Shown piece after piece: positions 50,181-59,367 of a stretch of 64,000 nt of DNA. A model generated the notes under the pieces. It ran no database searches, was not told the origin of the DNA, and saw only the letters and a list, made by a program, of their open reading frames with translations. This DNA is from JAIBAC01 sp046331095 (lineage in GTDB: Bacteria > Actinomycetota > Acidimicrobiia > UBA2766): contig JAXLRM010000005.1 of the NCBI GenBank assembly GCA_046331095.1, positions 186,001 to 250,000 of the forward strand, written 5' to 3'. Every line of letters begins with the position of its first letter. Positions within the stretch are counted from its first letter, which is position 1. Both the position numbers and the translations under genes were made by a program.

Positions 50181-51614
50181 ATGTCGACCGTCTTCTCCGG
50201 AATCGACAAACCCCGTGAAGCCTGCGGCGTGTTCGGGATCTACGCGCCCGGCGCCCCTACCGCGTCGATGACGTCACTCGGTCTGTTGGCACTTCAGCAT
50301 CGAGGCCAGGAATCGGCCGGAATCGCCTCATCGGACGGTCAGACGATCACAGTCGTCAAGGACCTGGGCCTCGTCACACAGGTATTCGACGAGCGTCGCC
50401 TATCTCCTCTACTGGGACATCTCGCAATCGGACATGTCCGGTATTCCACCACCGGGTCCACCACCTGGGAGAACAGCCAGCCCCTGTACCGCTCTGCCGG
50501 CCCGGTCGGGTTCGCGCTCGGCCACAACGGCAACCTGACGAACGCCGCCGCTCTGATCGCCACTTACGGGCTCGACGTGGACGCGAGCAGTGACACCGAC
50601 GTGGTCGCCGCGCTCATCGCGAAGCTGCACGACGGCGACACCACGGACGGACGCGGCCTCGAGCGTGCCGTCCTTGCGGTGCTGCCCCTCCTCGAAGGGG
50701 CTTTCACGGCGGTCCTGATGGACGACGCCCGCTTGATCGGAGTGCGCGACCGCTTCGGATTCCGGCCCCTGTGCCTCGGCAAGCTCGAGCAGGGCTGGGT
50801 ACTCGCCTCCGAGACGTGCGCCCTCGACATCGTGGGCGCGCACTTCATCCGTGAGGTCGAGCCCGGCGAGATGGTCGTGATCGATGCCGGCGGCCTGCGG
50901 ACGATGCGCGCCGTCAAGACGGTCGAGCCGCGCCTGTGCGTCTTCGAGTTCGTGTACTTCGCGAGGCCGGACTCCAAGCTCTACGGCCGCAACGTCTACG
51001 ACGTGCGATACCGGATGGGGGAGGAGCTCGCACGCCGGGTACCGGTAGAGGCCGACATGGTGATGCCGGTTCCCGAGAGTGGCGTCCCGGCGGCACAGGG
51101 CTACGCGAAGTCCTCGGGGATCGCCTACGGCGAGGGCCTCGTCAAGAACCGTTATGTCGGCCGGACGTTCATCGCACCCGAACAAGGCCTGCGCGACCGC
51201 GCGATCCGACTCAAGCTCAACCCGCTCGTCGATCGGGTCAAGGGCCGCCGCCTCGTGGTCATCGACGACTCCATCGTACGGGGCTCGACCACCCGCAAGA
51301 TCGTTGCTCTCCTGCGGGAGAGCGGAGCAGCCGAGGTGCACCTGCGCATCTCCTCGCCACCGTATCGGTGGCCGTGCTTCTTCGGGATGGACACGGGGCG
51401 CCGCTCCGAGCTCGTCGCCGCCGACATGTCCGTCGGCGAGATATGCGACTACATCGGGGCTGACTCGCTCGCGTATCTGGACATCGGCGGGATGCTCAAC
51501 GCCACCGGTATCGCCGAACAAGGCTTCTGCACCGCGTGCCTCACCGGCGAATACCCCGTCGAGATCGACGGAGAGATCCGCAAGGACATCCTCGAGATAC
51601 CCGCCGAGTCCTGA
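50181..51614 (+). CDS. purF: Amidophosphoribosyltransferase
   Basis: PurF makes 5-phosphoribosylamine, the first committed step of purine synthesis. The 477-residue protein has a short propeptide (MSTVFSGIDKPREA) before the catalytic Cys of the glutaminase domain (CGVFGIYAPG). It has LALQHRGQESAGI, the GHVRYSTTGS and HNGNLTN motifs, the PRPP loop VVIDDSIVRGSTTRKIVALL, and cysteines placed for the iron-sulphur cluster (CVFEF, PYRWPCFFG, FCTACLTG). The [4Fe-4S], propeptide form is the Bacillus type. The ATG at 50181 is preceded by GAGG. The following 280 bp contains no other gene except a possible extension of the histidine kinase. Confidence 0.97.
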   Translation: MSTVFSGIDKPREACGVFGIYAPGAPTASMTSLGLLALQHRGQESAGIASSDGQTITVVKDLGLVTQVFDERRLSPLLGHLAIGHVRYSTTGSTTWENSQPLYRSAGPVGFALGHNGNLTNAAALIATYGLDVDASSDTDVVAALIAKLHDGDTTDGRGLERAVLAVLPLLEGAFTAVLMDDARLIGVRDRFGFRPLCLGKLEQGWVLASETCALDIVGAHFIREVEPGEMVVIDAGGLRTMRAVKTVEPRLCVFEFVYFARPDSKLYGRNVYDVRYRMGEELARRVPVEADMVMPVPESGVPAAQGYAKSSGIAYGEGLVKNRYVGRTFIAPEQGLRDRAIRLKLNPLVDRVKGRRLVVIDDSIVRGSTTRKIVALLRESGAAEVHLRISSPPYRWPCFFGMDTGRRSELVAADMSVGEICDYIGADSLAYLDIGGMLNATGIAEQGFCTACLTGEYPVEIDGEIRKDILEIPAES

Positions 51615-51897
51615 GCGAGCGGACTTGCACCGGTCCTGCGTCGCGGTCGCGACCCTGCAGGCCTGGGCCGGGCGACCCCCGAGACACGGGCCGCTCGATT
51701 CAAGTCCGACTCGGGCGGGACCGACACTGTCATTGGTGAGAAGACCTCCAGACCGACACGACCACAACCCCGGGGCGTCGACCGCGAAGAGCTCGGGACA
51801 GGCCTCGCGCAGGTCAGGCGCGCGGCGTCGACGGCGCCGCGCCGAACGTCAAGCCGCGTCGCCACTCACACAGGCCGCACGTGCCGCCGGACTGCGC

Positions 51898-53472
51898 ATG
51901 ACCACGCCCTCGCTCGAGGCGATCGAGCGACGCCGGATCCAGATGTGGACCGTCATGTTCGCAATCCTCGTGGGCCTCTCGACCGCGGTGATTTTGGCGA
52001 GCTTCTGGACCGAGGCGCTGCCCGAGCAGATCCGTGACTTCGCGAGCCTCCCTGTCCTACGTGTGTGCCTGCTTGCGGTCACGATCGTCTTCTGCGTGTA
52101 CGTGTACGAGAAGGAGCGGATGCTGCGCAAGGTCACGCACGCCCTTGTGGACGAGCGGGTCCTCAACGCTGCGTTGACCAACCGTGTCACGGAGCTCGCC
52201 GCTCTCTCCGAGGTGGCTCAGGCAATCAACTCGGTGCTGAGCACCCGCGAGGTCCTCGCCAAGATCCTGCAGTCCGCCCTCGCGCTCCTCCACGCGAGCG
52301 GGGGTCGGATCATGCTCATCGACCACGAGCGGAACCTGCTCCGCTCGGTCTGTGAGATGTCGGCGGACGAGGACGCGGTCGAAGGCGCCGACGAGGTGGC
52401 CCTCGGCGAGGGCGTGCCCGGCTGGGTCGCACACCACCGCGACCCGATCCTGGTCCACCGCGACGGCGCCGACGGGCTCTTCGCGCGACTCGTTCCGCCG
52501 GACAGCCCGGCGAGCTCGGTCATGTGCGTCGCCCTCATCAACCGCGGGGAGCTCCTCGGCGTGCTCTATGTCACCTCCGTCGACGACTCGCGCAAGTTCA
52601 CCGAGTACGACCTCCGGGCGCTGCAACTCTTCGCAGAGAACGCGGCCGTCGCGATCAGCAACGCCCGCCTGTTCGAGGCCGAACGTGCCCATGTCGCCAA
52701 ACTGCAGGAGGTGGACGCGCAGCGACAGGAGTTCGTCGCGACCGTGAGCCACGAGCTGCGCAGCCCGCTCACGTCGATCGTGGGATCCGCACGTACGCTG
52801 CGCAAGCGCGGGCTGGCGATGGCTCAGGACCAGACCGACGAGTTCCTGACGGTGATCGAACGCCAGAGCAACCGGCTGCTCCAACTGATCGACGACATCC
52901 TCTTCGCGAGCAGGATCGAGGCCGGGGAGAATCGGATGCGGCGCGAGCCCCTCGAGGTCGTTCGCATCGTCGAGGAGGTCGTGTCGAGCTTCAAGGCACG
53001 CGAGCACGTCCCGCGTGTGTGCCTGGTCGCTCCGCCTCACTCGAACTCCCTCACCGCCTTCGGCGATCCCAACGGTGTGCAACAAGTGCTCACGAACCTC
53101 GTCGACAACGCTCTGAAGTACGCACCGGGCGACTCCCCCGTGACCGTGAGCCTCGCAGAAGCCGGCGAGGAGATCGCGATCACGGTCTCGGACCTCGGTC
53201 CAGGGATCCCCAAGGCGGAGCTTCCCCACATCTTCGAGCGCTTCCGCCAGGTGCACGAACGATCGGGCGCCGCTCCCGGTGTGGGCCTCGGTCTCTACAT
53301 AACCGCCAACCTCGTCGGCGCCATGGGCGGGCGCATCTGGGTGCGGTCGGAGGAGAGTCACGGCACCTCGTTCACGTTCACCCTCCCGATGCGCACCCCG
53401 ATCGCTCGACCCCAGCCAGGGCCTGCACGCGTGATCCCGCCGGCTGGTACTCCTGTGGCGCAAGGGAACTAG
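51898..53472 (+). CDS. Membrane GAF-domain sensor histidine kinase
   Basis: This 524-residue kinase has two N-terminal membrane helices (MWTVMFAILVGLSTAVILASFW and VLRVCLLAVTIVFCVYVY), a short coiled linker, a GAF domain (about 100-255, with ASGGRIMLIDHERNLLRSV and ENAAVAISNARLFEAERAH), a HisKA region with His285 in FVATVSHELRSPLTSIV, and an ATPase domain with N-box QQVLTNLVDNALKYAPG, DLGPGIP, FERFRQVH and GVGLGLYI. ATG 51898 is chosen; GTG 51736 would add 54 arginine-rich residues. The receiver gene follows after 4 bp, forming a two-component pair. Ligand unknown; purF upstream is probably unrelated. Confidence 0.9.
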   Translation: MTTPSLEAIERRRIQMWTVMFAILVGLSTAVILASFWTEALPEQIRDFASLPVLRVCLLAVTIVFCVYVYEKERMLRKVTHALVDERVLNAALTNRVTELAALSEVAQAINSVLSTREVLAKILQSALALLHASGGRIMLIDHERNLLRSVCEMSADEDAVEGADEVALGEGVPGWVAHHRDPILVHRDGADGLFARLVPPDSPASSVMCVALINRGELLGVLYVTSVDDSRKFTEYDLRALQLFAENAAVAISNARLFEAERAHVAKLQEVDAQRQEFVATVSHELRSPLTSIVGSARTLRKRGLAMAQDQTDEFLTVIERQSNRLLQLIDDILFASRIEAGENRMRREPLEVVRIVEEVVSSFKAREHVPRVCLVAPPHSNSLTAFGDPNGVQQVLTNLVDNALKYAPGDSPVTVSLAEAGEEIAITVSDLGPGIPKAELPHIFERFRQVHERSGAAPGVGLGLYITANLVGAMGGRIWVRSEESHGTSFTFTLPMRTPIARPQPGPARVIPPAGTPVAQGN

Positions 53473-53476
53473 GCGA

Positions 53477-53902
53477 ATGCGCAGCAACCGTCCCCGGATC
53501 CTCATCGTCGACGACGAGCCCGACATCCTGCTGATGCTGCGCGTCAACCTCGAGGCCGAGGGCTACTCGACGCTCCTCGCCAGCGACGGCGAGACGGCGC
53601 TGCGCCGCATCGCCGAGGAGCGCCCGGACGTCGTCCTACTCGACGTGATGATGCCCGTCGTCGACGGCTGGGGCGTACTGGAGCGCCTCGGGACCATGAA
53701 CCCGCGACCGCGTGTGATCCTCTTGACCGCCAAGTCCTCCGATCGCGACCTCGGCAAGGCCCGCGAGCTCGGCGCCGACGAGTACGTCACGAAGCCTTTC
53801 GACCCCGACCTCCTGCTACGCAAGATCGATTCGATGGTGCGTTACCGTGGAGGCGAACGCGATCGTTCCCCGATCCAGCCGGTCTACCTCGCCGAAGACT
53901 GA
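53477..53902 (+). CDS. Single-domain response regulator
   Basis: This 141-residue receiver lacks an output domain: RILIVDDEPDILLMLRVNLEAEGY, phospho-acceptor Asp56 in VVLLDVMMPVVDG, VILLTAKSSDRDLGKARELGADEYVTKPFDPDLLLRKI with the conserved lysine. A short tail of about 20 residues follows. With no DNA-binding part it must act by protein contact or as a phosphate relay from the histidine kinase encoded 4 bp upstream. Convergent with the dual glycosyltransferase gene, 41 bp apart. Confidence 0.92.
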   Translation: MRSNRPRILIVDDEPDILLMLRVNLEAEGYSTLLASDGETALRRIAEERPDVVLLDVMMPVVDGWGVLERLGTMNPRPRVILLTAKSSDRDLGKARELGADEYVTKPFDPDLLLRKIDSMVRYRGGERDRSPIQPVYLAED

Positions 53903-53943
53903 GTCCCCTTTTCCCGCCGGCATCGCCTGCGAGTTTGCGTTGC

Positions 53944-56265
53944 TCAGAGGAGACCGGCAAGGAAGTCCGCGAGGGTGTCGGCGCGGCGGTCCCAGGTATT
54001 GGCGGCGGCGAACACTCGGCGGGCCTCGATCTGCCTCGGGTCGTTCTCGGCGAGAGCCGCATCCAATGCGCAGAGCCAATCGGCGTCCGTGGCATCGCGT
54101 TCCATCAGCGTGGCGACACTCCGCATCGGCTCCAGGGCGGGGAACGCCGGCGCCACGACCGGAGCCCCGACGGCGAGGTATTCCCACACCTTGAGCGGGT
54201 TCGACGACTCGTTGAACTCACTCCACACGTACGGGACCCACGCGACATCGAAGGCAGCGACCACCGACCCGATCGCGGCGCTCGGACAAGCCGGGAGCCG
54301 GTGCACGTTGGCGCGTTCGTCGAGGCCCACACCGGTCGCGGCGAAGTCGGCCCCGAGTTCGCGGAAGAGCGGCCCCGCGGCGCCGACGAGGACGAAGTGC
54401 CAGTCCGGACGGGTCATCGCGAGCCGGTCGATCAACGCGAAGTCCGTTCGCGGGGTGATGCTGCCCAGACAGCCGATTACGGGCCTCCCCACCGCTGTCA
54501 CGGACGCGTTCGGACCCCGCGCTGCTGACTCCTGCACCTGATCGACGTCGACCCCCTGGGGGAGCAACAGAGTCCGCTCGACCCCCGCCGCCTCCGCCTG
54601 GCGCACGAGGGGGGCCGACACGCAGAAAGCAGCATCGGCCGTCGCGAGGCGGGCCGACATCTCGGCGGTGTCGGCTGCGTCGGTGGACCAGGTCGCGTCG
54701 CTGACGTTCGCGACGAACGTGGCATCGGGGAACGCTGTAGCAAGCCTCCACGAGTAGGGGAACCGCCCGACGATCACAGCGGGTTCGCCCCAACCGAGAC
54801 GGGAGAGGGCCTTGCGGATCCGGCGCGCGTACAAGCGCGAGTTCAGGCCACGAAGCCGTACGTGGTCCTGGGGCGGCACACCCACTGGCACATCCACCGC
54901 GAGCATCGGGGACTCACGTCGCAACCTGCGTCGGAGCTGACGCAGCCTGCTGCGGTCCCGAAGCGGCGAGAGCACGCTGACGGGCACCTCGTAGAACAGG
55001 ACGCGGTACCCCCTCGTCGCGAGCCGCGATGCGAGGTGTTGCGCCCCGTACCACACGCCATCCCAGTGGACGTCGGTGGCCCAGACGACAACCGGCGCCC
55101 TCGCCACCGGGAAGCCGAACAGGTCGAGGTAGTCACGGGCCACACGGTCCCAGCGGTTGCGCTCGGGTGGGCCGTCAGCGAGTGCCCCTTCGATGCGTGC
55201 CAGCCGCTCGGGGTCGCCCACGAGCCGTTCGATCGCGTCGGCGAGCGCCACCGGATCCTCGGGCGGCACCACCTCACCCGTCTCTCCGGCCACGACGTCC
55301 TCCGCGAGGCCACCGACATCGGTGACCACCACCGGGCGTGCGTGCGCGTACGCGAACTGGACCACACCCGACTGGGTGGCGTGGCGGTACGGCAGGACCA
55401 CGGCATCGGCAGCGGCGAAATGGGGCCCCACGTCCGCGGTCGCCACGTAGCCGCGCCGGATCTCGACCAGGTCTCCGAGGTCGAGCTTGCCGACCTGTTC
55501 CTCGAGGGCGTCGGCGACGTCAGCGTCGGCCTGGCCCGCGATGAGGAGCGGGATCGGTCGACCGCGATCGCGCAGGACCGCCATCGCCTCGACCAGCACG
55601 TCGGCCCCCTTGTAGGCCTTGATGTATCCGAAGAAGAGCAGCGAGGGGCCCTGCCAGGGCAACTTCAGACGCCCCCTAGCCGCGTCGCGTCCCATTTGCT
55701 CGCCACTGAGGTGTCCGAGGTCACCATGGGGGATCGTCCGGCTCCGGCTCGCGAGCTCCGGTGCCGCCGCGACGAGACGTGCACGTTCATGATCCGAGAG
55801 CGTCACGACGGCGTCGGCCCTGCGATATGCGGCGAGGCCGTGGGAGTCGATTCGTCCCCCGAGGTCGTGCCAGCCGAGGTTGTGACACGTGAGCACTACC
55901 GTACATCCGGTCAACTTCAGCAAAGGGACAGCCCAGCGGTCGGTCACCGCCGGGTAGGCGAGTTGGATCACGACGACGCGGGACCTGCTCGCGAGAGCAG
56001 TCCACAGGGTGATGACGAAGTTCGAGAGCTCGCGTACGAGCGCCGTCATGCGGGTGTCGACGTCGGCCCACGACAACCGCCGCAGCGTACGGATGCTGCC
56101 GCCCGGAGCAGCAAGGTCCTCGCGTGGTGTCGTCGTCAACAGGGTGACGGCCGCGCCTTCGGACGCGATCGCGGTGGCAAGTCCGATCGAGTAGTGATGC
56201 AGGCCGCCTTTGCCGAGTCGGTCGACGATCAGGATCCGCGGTCGGCCTCGACCTCTCAGGCGCAC
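53944..56265 (-). CDS. Two-domain (tandem GT-B) glycosyltransferase
   Basis: This 773-residue protein is made of two GT4-like glycosyltransferases in one chain. Domain 1 (about 1-390) starts ILIVDRLGKGGLHHYSIGLATAIA and has LLFFGYIKAYKGADVLVEAMAVLRDRG and AADAVVLPYRHATQSGVVQFAYAHARPVVVTDVGGLAEDVV. Domain 2 (about 395-773) starts VVVWATDVHWDGVWYGAQHLASRLATRGYRVLFYEVPVS and ends with VIGCLGSITPRTDFALIDRLA and NESSNPLKVWEYLAVGAPVVAPAFPALEPM. The fusion suggests two successive sugar additions. GTG 56265 has GGAGG upstream and overlaps the end of the preceding membrane gene by 10 nt. Donors and acceptors unknown. Confidence 0.87.
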   Translation of the reverse strand: MRLRGRGRPRILIVDRLGKGGLHHYSIGLATAIASEGAAVTLLTTTPREDLAAPGGSIRTLRRLSWADVDTRMTALVRELSNFVITLWTALASRSRVVVIQLAYPAVTDRWAVPLLKLTGCTVVLTCHNLGWHDLGGRIDSHGLAAYRRADAVVTLSDHERARLVAAAPELASRSRTIPHGDLGHLSGEQMGRDAARGRLKLPWQGPSLLFFGYIKAYKGADVLVEAMAVLRDRGRPIPLLIAGQADADVADALEEQVGKLDLGDLVEIRRGYVATADVGPHFAAADAVVLPYRHATQSGVVQFAYAHARPVVVTDVGGLAEDVVAGETGEVVPPEDPVALADAIERLVGDPERLARIEGALADGPPERNRWDRVARDYLDLFGFPVARAPVVVWATDVHWDGVWYGAQHLASRLATRGYRVLFYEVPVSVLSPLRDRSRLRQLRRRLRRESPMLAVDVPVGVPPQDHVRLRGLNSRLYARRIRKALSRLGWGEPAVIVGRFPYSWRLATAFPDATFVANVSDATWSTDAADTAEMSARLATADAAFCVSAPLVRQAEAAGVERTLLLPQGVDVDQVQESAARGPNASVTAVGRPVIGCLGSITPRTDFALIDRLAMTRPDWHFVLVGAAGPLFRELGADFAATGVGLDERANVHRLPACPSAAIGSVVAAFDVAWVPYVWSEFNESSNPLKVWEYLAVGAPVVAPAFPALEPMRSVATLMERDATDADWLCALDAALAENDPRQIEARRVFAAANTWDRRADTLADFLAGLL

Positions 56266-58352
56266 GTGGCCTCCACGCGATAGAGGCCGACCCGCGAGCC
56301 GGCCGCGTCGCCTGCGGCATCCGCGGTCATCACACGCTCGAGTCCTTTCCCGTCGAGCTGTGCGACGAATCCGAGTTCGGGGATCGGATGGAGCCAGTGC
56401 TTCTCGTCGTCCTCGACCGCCACGTAGTCGACGCATGCCTGGCGCAGCGCGGCGAGCCAGGGGTCGGCCTCGCCCGGCTGCCACGGCTCGACCGTGTCGC
56501 CGCTGCCCACGAAGACGACCTCGTTCGCGAAGTCCTTGCCGTACAGCGGGTAGGTGTGGAAGATGCCGGCAACTGCGATACGGGCGCCGTCGACGGGCCG
56601 ATCCTGAACCGCGCGGTTCAGCTGAGCGAGGTTGGGGCTGCTCACGTCGCGGTACCAGCGCGCGTCCCACCGTTGTGCGGCGAACACGACGAGCACCAAC
56701 GCGATGATGCAGCAACCTGCCACTACGTACACACCCTTGCGGCTGGATCTCGTTCCCGAACCGTCACCGGCAACCACCAGGGCGACGAGTACTGCACCGC
56801 CCACTGCGACACCCAGTCCGAGAGCGAGCAGCGACACGCGCAGCGACGGAAACGTGGGCGCCAGGAACGTCAATGTCGCATCCAGCGCTACCGCTGCCAG
56901 GATCGCCCAGCGCCATCGGCGAGCACGTATGCCCGCGAGCGCCTCCCCCATCGACACCGCCAGCAGCACCGCCAGCGTCGCGCCTACGTAGCGGGCACTG
57001 GCCGGCATGTTGTAGCCGTCCACGCCCGACGTCCACGACTGCGACCACAACAGCGGCACTGCGAGCAGCGGCGCGACGACGACGAACCAGATCCGGGTCC
57101 GGTCGCCCCGCAAGGCTCGGCGCAGCGCCGGTAGGCCCGCAAGCACGAGCACGAACGCTCCGAGACCCTCCAGGACGTAGACAACACCCGTGCGAACGAC
57201 GGCGGACGCACCCGAGCCGGCGAACCAACGCAGGATCGAGAGCTTGTCGTCGTTGTCACGCAGGAAACCGCCCGGCAGCCCGAGGAAGGGAAAGGGCCAG
57301 ATCGGGTTGGCCTCGGCGACGAAGTTGCGTACGAACCAGAATGCGCACGGGATCGCGAAGAGCGCCGGTAACAGGACGAGCCCCTGGACCCAACGGCGCC
57401 GCCAGAGGGCGAGGACCAGGAGGCTCGCACCGAGGACGGGGACGTAGACGACGGTGGTGAACTTGGTTCCGAACGCGAGGCCGAGAGCGAGGGCAGCGAG
57501 GGCCATGTCCCCGGGCGCCTCCGTGCGGCGCCACCGGTCGGCACAGACCACGACGAGGGCCACCGACGCGACCGGGATCAGATCCGAGCCCACCGAACCC
57601 AGATGGCTCGTCGCGAGCACCGGGATCGTCGCCGCGCCGAGACCTACGAGGGCAGCGTCGCCGGATCGCCGCGCACCGAAGTGCTCCGCCAGAGCTCCCA
57701 CCGAGGCGACCACCAGGGCGAACTCGAGGATGACGCCCAGGTTCACGAGGTAGTCGCGGCCGAAGGGCACGACGAAGAAGCCCGAAACGACCTCGGCGTT
57801 CATCGGATACGCGTTCTGGTAGACGCCGAGCTGGAACTGCCGCACCGTCCAGAAGCCGTGATCGCGCACCCAGTTTGCTATGTCGGGAAGGTGGTAGTTG
57901 ATCGCGTCGGGGCCGTAGCTCTGCTTCAGGACCGAGGTCGCGAACGCGGTGGCGCAGATGCCTGCGACCACCGCCCACGCAAGGACGCGGAACCAGTCGC
58001 GGCCGGAACCGGCACTGCGGGGTGCGCCCTCGGCCTCCTCGACGCTGGTCGCAGCTGCCTCCGCCGCCGCCAGAGGGTGGACGCCGGACAAGGCCGATGC
58101 GGCTAGCCAGAGCAGCGCTGCCACTGCCCACGTGGCCAGAGCCACCGGCACCCGACTGTAGAGGCCGACGATCCCGAGGATCTGGCCCGACAGGACGATC
58201 CCGAGGACGGCAGCGAAGAACCCTACCGCCCAGCGCAGCATCGGCCGGCTCGCGTCGACGGCCGCACGGGCAAATCGCGTGGACCCGATGGCGAGGGGTA
58301 CGGAGGTGCCGACGAGTAGCAACAACCCGACCAGGAACCGCACCCAGCTCAC
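56256..58352 (-). CDS. Polytopic membrane glycosyltransferase-like protein (ArnT/PMT GT-C type)
   Basis: This 698-residue protein has about a dozen hydrophobic segments and a soluble C-terminal tail. After the first helices it has KQSYGPDAINYHLPDIANWVRDHGFWTVRQFQLGVYQNAYPMNAEVVSGFFVVPFG. The aspartate near the first extracytoplasmic loop and the YHLP motif are typical of GT-C proteins that use lipid-linked sugars. Later helices contain LALGLAFGTKFTTVVYVPVLGASLLVLAL and FVRNFVAEANPIWPFPFLG. The start is GTG 58350-58352. It is co-transcribed with the dual glycosyltransferase. GT-C membership is probable, not proven; the exact sugar is unknown. Confidence 0.75.
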   Translation of the reverse strand: MSWVRFLVGLLLLVGTSVPLAIGSTRFARAAVDASRPMLRWAVGFFAAVLGIVLSGQILGIVGLYSRVPVALATWAVAALLWLAASALSGVHPLAAAEAAATSVEEAEGAPRSAGSGRDWFRVLAWAVVAGICATAFATSVLKQSYGPDAINYHLPDIANWVRDHGFWTVRQFQLGVYQNAYPMNAEVVSGFFVVPFGRDYLVNLGVILEFALVVASVGALAEHFGARRSGDAALVGLGAATIPVLATSHLGSVGSDLIPVASVALVVVCADRWRRTEAPGDMALAALALGLAFGTKFTTVVYVPVLGASLLVLALWRRRWVQGLVLLPALFAIPCAFWFVRNFVAEANPIWPFPFLGLPGGFLRDNDDKLSILRWFAGSGASAVVRTGVVYVLEGLGAFVLVLAGLPALRRALRGDRTRIWFVVVAPLLAVPLLWSQSWTSGVDGYNMPASARYVGATLAVLLAVSMGEALAGIRARRWRWAILAAVALDATLTFLAPTFPSLRVSLLALGLGVAVGGAVLVALVVAGDGSGTRSSRKGVYVVAGCCIIALVLVVFAAQRWDARWYRDVSSPNLAQLNRAVQDRPVDGARIAVAGIFHTYPLYGKDFANEVVFVGSGDTVEPWQPGEADPWLAALRQACVDYVAVEDDEKHWLHPIPELGFVAQLDGKGLERVMTADAAGDAAGSRVGLYRVEATCA

Positions 58353-58549
58353 ACACTCATCCCGGCGTAGCTGGGACGCAAAGAAGCGGCTACCACGGTC
58401 TGGCTTGCTCCGGTGGAGGGCAGGGGCTGGGGCGGACTTCTGCAGAGTGGCCGGCAAGTCCTACCCGCGGCGAACCAGCCGTCGCGCCTGGCCAGGTCAC
58501 CCGGGGAACACGGGGCAGGATCGCAACCCGGAACGGCGAACCCTCACGC
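58353..58549. promoter_or_regulatory. Divergent intergenic region
   Basis: A gap of 197 bp lies between the membrane glycosyltransferase (minus) and the GT2 gene (plus). It should contain both promoters. I see no inverted repeat or operator motif in it. Confidence 0.35.
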
Positions 58550-59308
58550 ATGCGCATCTCAGCGGCACTCCCGGCCCACAACGAAGAGGCCAACATCGAG
58601 CAGGCGGTCGCAGAGCTCCAGCACGTCCTCGCCGAGGTCTGCACCGAGGGTGACTACGAGGTCATAGTCGTCGACGACGGCTCCTCGGACCGCACCGCGG
58701 AGATCGTCCTCAAGATGGCCGAGGCCGACCCGCGCGTGATCCTCGTCCAACACGAGGTGAACCAGGGTTACGGCCAGACCGTCAAGGACGGCCTCATGGC
58801 AGGCACCCTCGACTACGTCTTCTTCACCGACAGCGACCTTCAGTTCGATGTCTGGGAGATCGAGCGGCTCGTGACGTACCTCGATCGCGCCGACGTGGTC
58901 TGCGGGTACCGCCTCGACCGCCAGGACCCCTGGAATCGCCGCCTGATCGCGTGGGGATGGAACGCGCTCGTCCGGGTGATGTTCTACGTGCCGGTCCGCG
59001 ACATCGACTGCGCGTTCAAGATCTTCAAACGTGAAGCCCTCGAGAACCTCGAGATCCAATCCGCCGGGGCTCTGATCAACACCGAGCTCATGATCAAACT
59101 GAGCCGCTCCGGTTACGGTGTCGCCGAGGTCGGTGTGAACCACTTCCCCCGCGTCGGGGGCGAGCAGTCGGGCGCGAAGGTCTCGGTGATCCTGACCGCC
59201 TTCCGGGAGCTTCTCAGGTGGCGGCGCATGTTCAAGCGCATCGACATGGCGGAGCGCCACTACGCGCGGCGCCGCGCCACCATGCGCCGCTTCGAACGCA
59301 GGCACTGA
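58550..59308 (+). CDS. Family 2 glycosyltransferase (polyprenyl-phosphate mannose synthase-like)
   Basis: This 252-residue GT-A enzyme begins MRISAALPAHNEEANIEQAVAELQHVLAE. It has the nucleotide motif VIVVDDGSSDRTAEIV, the metal-binding DSDLQFD in YVFFTDSDLQFDVWEIERLVTYL, and RDIDCAFKIFKREAL after it. The layout is that of dolichyl/polyprenyl-phosphate sugar synthases, without C-terminal membrane helices. It may charge the lipid-linked donor used by the divergent GT-C protein (inference from neighbourhood). ATG 58550. The oxidoreductase gene follows 59 bp downstream in the same direction. Confidence 0.9.
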   Translation: MRISAALPAHNEEANIEQAVAELQHVLAEVCTEGDYEVIVVDDGSSDRTAEIVLKMAEADPRVILVQHEVNQGYGQTVKDGLMAGTLDYVFFTDSDLQFDVWEIERLVTYLDRADVVCGYRLDRQDPWNRRLIAWGWNALVRVMFYVPVRDIDCAFKIFKREALENLEIQSAGALINTELMIKLSRSGYGVAEVGVNHFPRVGGEQSGAKVSVILTAFRELLRWRRMFKRIDMAERHYARRRATMRRFERRH

Positions 59309-59367
59309 TCGCCTTCCGTTCCCCTCCGCACCGACACCACTGACCACTGAACGAGATCAGGAGCCCC

